A DNA stretch of 64,000 nt, from NCBI GenBank assembly GCA_964388235.1, contig CAYLXN010000002.1:1-64000 (forward strand), in the 5' to 3' direction. The position numbers and the translations under genes were made by a program. The notes under the pieces were generated by a model, which was not told the origin of the DNA, made no database searches, and saw nothing but the letters and a program-made list of their open reading frames with translations. The DNA is from CAYLXN01 sp964388235. GTDB taxonomy: Bacteria; Patescibacteriota; Saccharimonadia; Saccharimonadales; Saccharimonadaceae. Below, piece after piece: positions 42,147 to 49,426 of this stretch (position 1 is the stretch's first letter; each line of letters begins with the position of its first letter).

Positions 42147-42152
42147 TATAAT
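42147..42152 (+). promoter_or_regulatory. -10 box of ftsI, near-leaderless
   Basis: TATAAT ends 9 nt before the ATG at 42162; the gap AATAAGAG has at most a weak purine run. Confidence 0.55.
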
Positions 42153-42161
42153 TAATAAGAG

Positions 42162-43889
42162 ATGGAAAGTTTATTTGTAAAGGGCAGTCGGGTTAGAATC
42201 ATTGCGATGGCGTCGCTAGCTTGTTTTGGATTGATTGTTGTGCAATTGTTTCGATTGCAGGTGATTGACCACGGGATGTATGTTAAGTGGGCTCGGGCGG
42301 AGCAAGTTAAAAAGTTGGTTATTCCAGCTAAGCGTGGTTTGATTTATGCGATGGATGGCGAGCAGCCAGTGGCGTTAGTGCTGAATCAAAATGTGTACAC
42401 CTTATTTGTTGACCCGTTAATTGTTAAGGATAATCCAAATTTGCAAACGATTTTGGAAACTCAAATCGGTGATTTGTTGGTGAAAGATTACCCTCAACGA
42501 TTGAAGGCGGATAATCGCTATCAAGTGATTGCTAATAATTTAAGCCGAACGCAGGCGGAAAAAATTAAGAGTCAAAATATTGCTGGCGTTGGTTTTCAGG
42601 AAACGACGAAGCGAGTTTATCCAGAAGGGGCGTTGGCGGCGCAAGTGCTGGGGTTTGTAAATTCGGAAGGTGGTCAGTATGGTATCGATGAAGGCTTGAA
42701 TAAGCGGTTGGCGGGAACCGATGGTTTGCTGGAATCAGTGACTGATATTGCTCAAGTACCGCTGACTTTGGGCGGTAAAAACATCAATCAACAGGCTAAA
42801 GATGGCGAAAATATAGTTTTGACAATTGATAGAAATATTCAATCTTATACTGAAAAAGCTCTGCAAAAAGGTTTGGCGAAGCATAATTTGAAATTTGGTA
42901 GCGTGATTGTGATGGATCCGCTGACGGGCAAAGTGATGGCGATGGCTAATCAGCCAACTTTTAACCCGAGTGAATATAATAAAGTCGCTGATGCGGCGGC
43001 GTTTACTAATGGGACGGTGTTCGCGCCGTATGAGCCAGGTTCGGTGATTAAAACCCTGACTGTGGCGGCTGGTCTGGATAGGGGAGTTATTTCGCCTGAA
43101 AGTACTTTTTTGAATACTGATCAGGTGCAAGTCAATGATCGCACGATTTATAACGCTCTGCGTGGCTTCACTGGTAATGTGACTATGCAAAAAGCGCTAA
43201 CTTATTCATTGAATACGGGTATGGTTCATATTTTGTCACAACTGGGCGGTGGGCAGATTAATTACCAAGCTCGTTCGGTGCTGTATGACTATTTTCACAA
43301 TCGGTTTGGGCTAGGTGAGCCAACTGGGATTGAGGTGGCTGAGGCTAAGGGCAAAGTTTTTTCTCCGGATGAAGAAGAAGGCAACGCAGTTCGGTATTCA
43401 AATATGGCTTTCGGTCAGGGGCTTGATTTGACGATGGTCCAGGTAGCGGCGGCTTTCGGTTCGGCGATCAATGGCGGTAATTATTTTCGGCCAACGTTGG
43501 TTAATGGCACGATTGGTCGCTTAGGCGATTTTAATCCAGTTGAAATTAAGCCAGTTCGAACTGGTGTAGTTAAGCCAGAAACTAGTCGCGCTTTGCGGTC
43601 GATGGTTTACTCTGCAAGACAAGGTTTTTATGATAAAATTGATAAGCAGGGTTTTGAAGTTGGCGGCAAAACTGGAACCAGCGAAACGATTCGCAATGGT
43701 GTTTACGTCAAGGACGAAACGATTGCTAGTTATTTAGGCTATGGAGGCAATGAACAGCCTCGATATGTAATTATGGTGCAAGTTTCATCGCCAGGTCGTA
43801 GTCTTGAGGGCGCGATTCAGGCAATGCCAATTTTCACTGATATTTCAAACTGGTTAATAAATTATTTAAAACTACAACCGAAAGGATAA
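42162..43889 (+). CDS. ftsI: Septal peptidoglycan transpeptidase FtsI (PBP3-like)
   Basis: The 575 residues show a short cytosolic N-terminus, a membrane helix (~12-30), a PBP dimerisation domain (~50-215) with the GLNKRLAGTDG element, and a transpeptidase domain with all three motifs: SVIK in YEPGSVIKT (Ser ~293), SLN in YSLNTGM (~347) and KTG in GGKTGTSET (~503). It cross-links septal peptidoglycan outside the membrane with FtsW. mraY follows after 1 nt. Confidence 0.95.
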   Translation: MESLFVKGSRVRIIAMASLACFGLIVVQLFRLQVIDHGMYVKWARAEQVKKLVIPAKRGLIYAMDGEQPVALVLNQNVYTLFVDPLIVKDNPNLQTILETQIGDLLVKDYPQRLKADNRYQVIANNLSRTQAEKIKSQNIAGVGFQETTKRVYPEGALAAQVLGFVNSEGGQYGIDEGLNKRLAGTDGLLESVTDIAQVPLTLGGKNINQQAKDGENIVLTIDRNIQSYTEKALQKGLAKHNLKFGSVIVMDPLTGKVMAMANQPTFNPSEYNKVADAAAFTNGTVFAPYEPGSVIKTLTVAAGLDRGVISPESTFLNTDQVQVNDRTIYNALRGFTGNVTMQKALTYSLNTGMVHILSQLGGGQINYQARSVLYDYFHNRFGLGEPTGIEVAEAKGKVFSPDEEEGNAVRYSNMAFGQGLDLTMVQVAAAFGSAINGGNYFRPTLVNGTIGRLGDFNPVEIKPVRTGVVKPETSRALRSMVYSARQGFYDKIDKQGFEVGGKTGTSETIRNGVYVKDETIASYLGYGGNEQPRYVIMVQVSSPGRSLEGAIQAMPIFTDISNWLINYLKLQPKG

Positions 43890-43890
43890 C

Positions 43891-44922
43891 ATGGAAACAG
43901 CAGTTAATTTTATCGTCGTCAGGAATAGCCTGCTTTACACAATTTTAGCGCTAATTATCGCTATGGTGCTGACGCCAATTTATACCCATTTTGCTTATAA
44001 GTATAAATTTTGGAAAAAGCAGCGCTCGACTTCGACTACTGGCGAAAAGCTGAAAGTTTTGACTAAATTGCACGCGGAAAAGTTTAAACGCAATATTCCA
44101 ACTATGGCTGGAGCGGTATTTGTACTGGCCACGGTGATTGTGACGTTGGTTTTCAATCTTGATCGGGAAGAAACTTGGTTGCCACTGGCAGCCTTGGTCG
44201 GTGGGGCAGGTGTTGGTTTACTGGATGACATTGTCAATGTTTTTGGCAGTGGCAAAGGCGTGGCTGGTTTGCGCACCAGTATTAAGTTTTCGTTGATTTT
44301 GGCAATGGGTTTGGTGTTGGGTTGGTTTTTCTATGCTAAATTGGGCTACTATTCGATTCATGTGCCGTTTTTCGGTCAGTGGGAATTGGGAATTTTGATT
44401 ATTCCACTGTTTGCTTTCGCAGTAGTGGCAACTGGCAATGCGGTTAACATTAGCGACGGACTGGATGGCTTGGCTGGCGGCTTGGCGGCCTTGGCGTTCT
44501 TTACCTACGGAATGATTGCTTTCTTGCAAGGTTATACGCGAATTGCTATGTTTTGTTTCACGGTGATGGGGTCGTTGTTGAGTTATTTGTGGTTTAATAT
44601 TCCACCAGCTAGGTTTTTTATGGGCGACATCGGTAGTTTTGCGCTCGGCACTTCACTGGGTGTGGTGGCAATGCTAACTGATTCGTTCTTGTTGTTGCCA
44701 ATTATTGGCTTGCTGTTCGTAGTTGAAGCTGGGTCAAGCTCAATTCAAATCTTTTCCAAAAAAGTTTTCAAGCGAAAAATTTTCAAATCAGCGCCAATTC
44801 ATCATCATTTGGAAGCTAGTGGCTGGCAGGAGACCAAAATTACGATGCGGTTTTGGATTATTGCGGCGGCTAGTTCGTTTGCTGGGCTGGTGATCGCGAT
44901 CATGGGTGGGCATATTTACTAG
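43891..44922 (+). CDS. mraY: Phospho-MurNAc-pentapeptide transferase MraY
   Basis: The 343-residue polytopic enzyme has about ten membrane helices and the active-site loops: GLLDDIVN-type DD pair (~110), GNAVNISDGLDGLAGG (~185-200), FMGDIGSFALG (~245-255) and the histidine loop APIHHHLEASG (~303-313). It attaches phospho-MurNAc-pentapeptide to undecaprenyl phosphate to form lipid I. It starts 1 nt after ftsI, and ftsW starts 1 nt after it, so the three are co-translated. Confidence 0.96.
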   Translation: METAVNFIVVRNSLLYTILALIIAMVLTPIYTHFAYKYKFWKKQRSTSTTGEKLKVLTKLHAEKFKRNIPTMAGAVFVLATVIVTLVFNLDREETWLPLAALVGGAGVGLLDDIVNVFGSGKGVAGLRTSIKFSLILAMGLVLGWFFYAKLGYYSIHVPFFGQWELGILIIPLFAFAVVATGNAVNISDGLDGLAGGLAALAFFTYGMIAFLQGYTRIAMFCFTVMGSLLSYLWFNIPPARFFMGDIGSFALGTSLGVVAMLTDSFLLLPIIGLLFVVEAGSSSIQIFSKKVFKRKIFKSAPIHHHLEASGWQETKITMRFWIIAAASSFAGLVIAIMGGHIY

Positions 44923-44923
44923 C

Positions 44924-46321
44924 ATGAGACCAGAGCGTAACTATCGGTCTGAACTTGGTAATCAGCTGAAGTCTGGTTTAGTTGGTGGGTTTAATAGTTC
45001 CGCTAGCGATTTTTTGAAAATTATCAAACAAATAACTTCGGGCGGTGGTGAGACTGCGACTAAAAAACCGCTGAAAAATCGCCGTCGCTCAGTCGGTTCA
45101 GGTTATGAAAAAAATCAAGCAATCGTTCGGCGACATCGCCCTGATTATTTGATCCCATTGTTTTTTTGTTTAATTTTGCTGACGGGCTTAATTTTGATTT
45201 ATTCGATCAGTCCGCTGCGAGCCAACGCTCAAAATAACGCCCTGGGAGAGAAGATTTTTAGTGATAATCATTATTTTGTGCGGCACTTGATCAGTGCTTT
45301 GATTGCTGTGGCGACATTTAGTGTGTTTAGTTTTGTACCGATTGATTTGATGCGGCGTTACATGGTTTGGATTTTGCTAGCTGGTTTTGCGGCAGCTATC
45401 GGATTGTTTTTATTATCAAAAATCGCTCCTGGTTCGTCGCTGGTTCAATGCAGTTTGGGGGCTTGTCGCTGGCTGAGATTGGGGCCGATTTCGATTCAAG
45501 TTTCGGAGATGTTGAAATTCAGTTTGCTGGTTTTCTTTAGTTTTTTTTGGGGCTATTTCATGAGCACTAATTCGATTAACAGTCCAGTAAATATTATTAA
45601 CTCAATTCTGATTACTGGTTTGGCGCTATTTAGTGTGGTGGTGTTGCAAAATGACTTAGGATCGGGCGGCGCGATGCTGGTGATGTTTATGTTTATGATC
45701 TGGGCGGCTGGAATTAAAAAACAATACGTGATGATCGTTTTGGTGCTAATTTTGAGCTTAAGTAGCGTGGTGATTCTCAGTAAGCCGCATCGAATTAGTC
45801 GTGTCAAAACTTACTTGTCGGACATCGTGACGCCGATTGATAAAACTGAAGTTAACGACCAAAATCGGCATATTGTTCAGGCTAAAATTGCTGTTGGTAG
45901 CGGTGGTCTGTTTGGTTTGGGAGTTGGTAAAAGTGTTCAGGCAACGGGCTATTTACCAGAGGCGATCAACGATTCAATTTTTGCAATTATTGGTGAAGTT
46001 TTTGGTTTTGTGGGTACTGGTTTGGTGATTAGCTTGTATGTGTTGTTGCTGTATCGATTGTTGCGGGCGTCGGTTTATTCGCATCAACCGTTTAATCAAT
46101 TGTGGTTCGTGGGAATTTTTACCTGGATTTTTTCGCACGTGTTTATAAATATCGGTTCGATGACTGGCATAATTCCGATGACGGGTATTACCTTGCCTTT
46201 TTTGAGTTACGGTGGAAGTAGTATGTTGTTTATGGCGGCTGCTTTAGGAGTGGCGTTTAATTTGTCTCGATATACGGCGCACACGCCTTTGATATTAACA
46301 GATAAACAAAAGAGTAGGTAA
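44924..46321 (+). CDS. ftsW: Septal peptidoglycan glycosyltransferase FtsW
   Basis: The start is ATG 44924, just after the mraY stop, rather than a frame extension inside mraY. About 465 residues: a basic N-terminal cytosolic segment of ~85 residues (longer than usual, with KKPLKNRRRSVG), then ten membrane helices of the SEDS fold with CRWLRLGPISIQVSEMLKF, RHIVQAKIAVGSGGLFGLGVGKSVQ, NDSIFAIIGEVFGFVG and LPFLSYGGSSML. It polymerises lipid II at the septum together with FtsI. murG follows after 4 nt. Confidence 0.95.
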   Translation: MRPERNYRSELGNQLKSGLVGGFNSSASDFLKIIKQITSGGGETATKKPLKNRRRSVGSGYEKNQAIVRRHRPDYLIPLFFCLILLTGLILIYSISPLRANAQNNALGEKIFSDNHYFVRHLISALIAVATFSVFSFVPIDLMRRYMVWILLAGFAAAIGLFLLSKIAPGSSLVQCSLGACRWLRLGPISIQVSEMLKFSLLVFFSFFWGYFMSTNSINSPVNIINSILITGLALFSVVVLQNDLGSGGAMLVMFMFMIWAAGIKKQYVMIVLVLILSLSSVVILSKPHRISRVKTYLSDIVTPIDKTEVNDQNRHIVQAKIAVGSGGLFGLGVGKSVQATGYLPEAINDSIFAIIGEVFGFVGTGLVISLYVLLLYRLLRASVYSHQPFNQLWFVGIFTWIFSHVFINIGSMTGIIPMTGITLPFLSYGGSSMLFMAAALGVAFNLSRYTAHTPLILTDKQKSR

Positions 46322-46325
46322 TTTT

Positions 46326-47531
46326 ATGGCAAAGCAAAAAATCAAAATTTTATTAGTTGGTGGCGGGTCTGGTGGGCATATTTTGCCGGTGGTACCAATT
46401 GCTCAGCGGCTGGTCAAACAGATGCCGCATTCGGAACTTCGATTTTGGTGTGATTACAAGATGTTGGAAAAAGCTGAAGATTTGTTTAAAGACCAACCAG
46501 TGAAAGTTTCAGGGTTGTCTTCGGGTAAATTTAGACGCTATCATCATCTGACTTGGTGGCAAAATTTGCAGCCAGGGATTCTTGGTCCAAATTTGGTTGA
46601 TTTGGTGCGGATTGGCGGTGGTTTTATTCAATCTTTTGCTAGAATGATTGTTTGGCGACCAGATGTGGTTTTTGCTAAGGGTGGTTTTGTGTGTCTGCCG
46701 GTCGGTTTTGTAGCTCGACTGCTAAGGATTAAGCTAGTGATTCATGATTCAGACACGGTCCCTGGCTTGACTAATCGGATTTTGGGCAAGATTGCTAATA
46801 AAATTGCCACTGGTTATCCGACGATTTATTATAATTATCCTAAAGATAAGTCGGTGTTTACGGGGATTCCAGTGCGAAAAAGTCTAATCGAGGCTGACAA
46901 AGTAGATCAAAAGCAGCTGCGACAAGAGCTTGATTTACCAGTCGACGAACCAATTGTTCTGGTGACAGGTGGTGGCTTGGGGGCGCAAAATATTAATCAA
47001 GCGGTGGCTGAAAAGTATAAAAAGTTTAATGGTTTTACGATTTTGGTGACTGGTGAAAAGAGTTATCAGGAAACAATTGATTTTATGGGGGGCGAGGATA
47101 AAATTGACCAGCAAAAGATCAAAGTAATTGGTTTCGCTAATAATATGGATCAGTTGATTTTGGCCAGTGATGTGGTGGTTTCGAGAGCTGGAGCGACGAT
47201 TATTGCTGAATTAGCCACAGCTAAAAAACCGACGATTTTAATCCCAAATCCAAAATTAACAGGGGGGCACCAGTTGAAAAACGCTCAGATTATCGGTGAA
47301 GCCGATGCGGCTTTAGTGCTTGATGATCAGCAGGTGACTGAATCTAACGGTGAAAGCTTAAATCAGGCGATAAACCAATTGACTTCTAATGAGGGCAGGG
47401 GAGAGGCTGAGCAGCTAGCGATGAAGTTGTATCGTTTTGCAAAACCTGATGCAGTAGCTCAGTTGGCAGATTTGATTCTTTGTCAGGTTGATGTTGATAA
47501 AATCGAAAAAATAACGAAAGCCGCTAAATGA
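46326..47531 (+). CDS. murG: UDP-GlcNAc:lipid I N-acetylglucosaminyltransferase MurG
   Basis: The 401-residue GT-B enzyme has the first G-loop VGGGSGGHILPVVPIAQRL (~10-28), KGGFVCLPVGFVARL with IHDSDTVPGLTNR (~135-148), and the C-terminal UDP-sugar site VVSRAGATIIAEL (~284-296). It is longer than typical (~360) mainly through its C-terminal tail. It turns lipid I into lipid II on the cytosolic face of the membrane. Its end overlaps ftsQ by 4 nt (ATGA). Confidence 0.95.
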   Translation: MAKQKIKILLVGGGSGGHILPVVPIAQRLVKQMPHSELRFWCDYKMLEKAEDLFKDQPVKVSGLSSGKFRRYHHLTWWQNLQPGILGPNLVDLVRIGGGFIQSFARMIVWRPDVVFAKGGFVCLPVGFVARLLRIKLVIHDSDTVPGLTNRILGKIANKIATGYPTIYYNYPKDKSVFTGIPVRKSLIEADKVDQKQLRQELDLPVDEPIVLVTGGGLGAQNINQAVAEKYKKFNGFTILVTGEKSYQETIDFMGGEDKIDQQKIKVIGFANNMDQLILASDVVVSRAGATIIAELATAKKPTILIPNPKLTGGHQLKNAQIIGEADAALVLDDQQVTESNGESLNQAINQLTSNEGRGEAEQLAMKLYRFAKPDAVAQLADLILCQVDVDKIEKITKAAK

Positions 47532-48487
47532 AAAATTTTAACCTCAAGTCTTATTATCGAGGTAAATCTAAAAGCGGTGAAAGTCAACGACGAGGGTCGT
47601 CAAAAGCGGATTCGGCTGTTAAGCAACGACCATCGCCAGCTGCGGCTTACTTGCGAGGCGCAACTCTAAGCCCTAGAACTGCGACCAATAAAGCCACTAC
47701 TGAGCGCGAAAAGTTACATAATTTAACCAAGCGTCGTCAGAAAGTGGTTCGGCTGATCACGGCTACACTGGCTGTTTGTGCGCTAGTTGCTTTGGCAATT
47801 TGGCAGATTATTTTTAATGTGCAGATTGAAATTACTAATTTATCTGATCAACCAGACGCTAAACAATTGGCGGCTTATCAAACGGCAATAAATCAATATT
47901 TGGATAAGCAGCCATCGGAGAGATTTAAGTTGTTTTTGAACAAGAAAAACTTATTTTCGTCTTTGGTGGATAAGTCTCCAGAAGTTGCGTCAATTGATAA
48001 AATTCAGACGAGCTTTCTACAACCTAGTATTTTTAAGTTAACTTTGCGTCAACCAGTGGCTTCTTGGAAAGTTGATGGTCAGATTCATTTTGTCGACTCT
48101 CAGGGGGTAGCGTTTAAGACCAACTACTTCCCAGAGCCAAAGTTAAAGATTCAAGATAATTCACGAGCTAATCTAACTAGTGACGATGCTGCTAAACGGC
48201 AAAGCTTGAACTTAGCTAGTAGCCAATTTTTGAAATTTGTTGGTCGATTTATCGATTTATCGAAAGATAAGGGTTATGAAGTATCCGAGGTTGTAATTCC
48301 TAAGACCAGCCTCCGGGAGATAAATGTTAAGCTTAAAAATAATCCTGTGACGATTAAGGCATCAATTAGCCGTAATGCAGCTGAGCAGGTTGAGGACATG
48401 GACAAATCGCTAAAGTATCTAACTAAGACTTTGCAACAACCAGCCTACCTTGACGTCAGAGTTCCTCGTCGAGCGTTTTACAAATAA
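47528..48487 (+). CDS. ftsQ: Cell division protein FtsQ/DivIB-like
   Basis: The 319-residue protein has a long basic cytosolic region (~1-75), one membrane helix (~78-98, LITATLAVCALVALAIWQII), a POTRA-like domain (~100-160) and the FtsQ domain with QPSIFKLTLRQPVASWKVDGQIHFVDSQGVAF (~165-200). It links FtsL/FtsB to the divisome. It closes the plus-strand dcw cluster; murC, ddl, ftsA and ftsZ are not in the window. The name rests on topology, POTRA pattern and position. Confidence 0.85.
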   Translation: MKNFNLKSYYRGKSKSGESQRRGSSKADSAVKQRPSPAAAYLRGATLSPRTATNKATTEREKLHNLTKRRQKVVRLITATLAVCALVALAIWQIIFNVQIEITNLSDQPDAKQLAAYQTAINQYLDKQPSERFKLFLNKKNLFSSLVDKSPEVASIDKIQTSFLQPSIFKLTLRQPVASWKVDGQIHFVDSQGVAFKTNYFPEPKLKIQDNSRANLTSDDAAKRQSLNLASSQFLKFVGRFIDLSKDKGYEVSEVVIPKTSLREINVKLKNNPVTIKASISRNAAEQVEDMDKSLKYLTKTLQQPAYLDVRVPRRAFYK

Positions 48488-48492
48488 AAATA

Positions 48493-48549
48493 GGCTCTGA
48501 ACAGTCAGCAAGATGCTAGGAGGGCAGATCTTACTGACTGATCAGAACC
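48493..48549. other. Long imperfect hairpin after ftsQ
   Basis: A 20-bp stem with three mismatches is formed by 48493-48512 (CTCTGAACAGTCAG core) and 48530-48549 (CTGACTGATCAG core). There is no T run, so it may act as an RNA-end or bidirectional terminator element for the dcw transcript. Confidence 0.55.
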
Positions 48550-48650
48550 ATACGACCATTATAGCACAACTATAATTAAAATGCAAGCATTTTGTTGAAA
48601 AAAGTCGTGTGATTCGTAGGAGAGTAGTAACCCACTAGAAGGGGCTTGAT

Positions 48651-48667
48651 GTTCGGTTTTTGTTCGG
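48651..48667 (+). repeat. Direct repeat A, copy 1
   Basis: GTTCGGTTTTTGTTCGG, identical over 17 nt with the copy at 49348-49364. The unit itself holds GTTCGG twice. Confidence 0.85.
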
Positions 48668-48816
48668 TGAGATAGTCTTACGGGGGAAAACTATATTTTA
48701 ATATTAAAATATAAAAAAGTCAAATAAGCAAATAAACAGGGGAAATGGGGTAGTAGGGCATAAAAATTCAAAAAAAGCAAATATGCTGTGGAAAACTAAA
48801 AAGTGGTAAATATTGT

Positions 48817-48827
48817 ATGTCAGCTAT
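48817..48827 (+). repeat. Direct repeat B, copy 1
   Basis: ATGTCAGCTAT, identical over 11 nt with 49194-49204. Confidence 0.7.
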
Positions 48828-48927
48828 AGTAAGGATCTAGCTAGACTGGCGAATAAAGAGAAACAGAAGGCACGGTGGTAGGATTTAAGTTGCAGCAAAC
48901 GGATAAAAATAACTGTGATCGACAAAC

Positions 48928-48939
48928 TACCCTCTGTTA
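48928..48939 (+). repeat. Direct repeat C, copy 1
   Basis: TACCCTCTGTTA, identical over 12 nt with 49116-49127. Confidence 0.75.
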
Positions 48940-49018
48940 ATCATAGAAGTAATAATTCTACAGGCCTATTATTTAATAAAGAGCTATGTGTTGGGGTTAC
49001 CTGGTGTCAAAATGCTTT

Positions 49019-49046
49019 AATGCGTAAAATATACATTGTGCGACAT
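49019..49046 (+). other. dif: Candidate dif site (XerC/XerD recombination site)
   Basis: The 28 bp divide as arm AATGCGTAAAA, centre TATACA and arm TTGTGCGACAT, the 11-6-11 layout of bacterial dif. By eye against E. coli dif I count 7 of 11 matches in each arm and 4 of 6 in the centre. It is near the middle of the gene-free convergent region. Similarity is suggestive only; AT-rich DNA gives such matches by chance. Confidence 0.4.
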
Positions 49047-49115
49047 TAGAATTAATTAATAAAGTTGATTAATCATACCTTTAAAACAAATTGTAAAATC
49101 AGTTGAATATGCAAT

Positions 49116-49127
49116 TACCCTCTGTTA
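49116..49127 (+). repeat. Direct repeat C, copy 2
   Basis: Second copy of TACCCTCTGTTA, about 70 nt right of the dif-like site. Confidence 0.75.
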
Positions 49128-49193
49128 TAGCCAACTACTCTCCCTTTTTGGCTTAAGTCTAAGCTTCCAGGTCTAATTAGCGAAAATTATTAA

Positions 49194-49204
49194 ATGTCAG
49201 CTAT
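49194..49204 (+). repeat. Direct repeat B, copy 2
   Basis: Second copy of ATGTCAGCTAT. Confidence 0.7.
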
Positions 49205-49347
49205 GTCGTCTTTTGCGACCTTATTTTTGGTTTCAGTAAGAACGTAAAATACCGTCTGAAATTTCCAAAGTCATGCATGGGCATATGTTAACTAAATTTA
49301 GCCGAATAATAAAATAAAAAACAAGCTTCAACTAAAACTAGTCTTAA

Positions 49348-49364
49348 GTTCGGTTTTTGTTCGG
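49348..49364 (+). repeat. Direct repeat A, copy 2
   Basis: Second copy of GTTCGGTTTTTGTTCGG, about 60 nt beyond the 3' end of the VirD4-like gene. Confidence 0.85.
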
Positions 49365-49426
49365 ATGATAAAAATAAAAAAGCGATATCGAAACTTAACT
49401 CTCCTCGCCTCTTGATTTAGGATTGT

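Larger units (their letters stand above)
48550..49426. other. Gene-free convergent junction, possible replication terminus
   Basis: Nearly 0.9 kb has no ORF with a ribosome-binding site on either strand, unusual for so compact a sequence. It lies exactly where plus-strand genes on the left meet minus-strand genes on the right. It contains a dif-like site and three short repeats, each present twice in mirror order around that site. I find no RNA gene, tRNA or mobile element in it. Confidence 0.55.
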
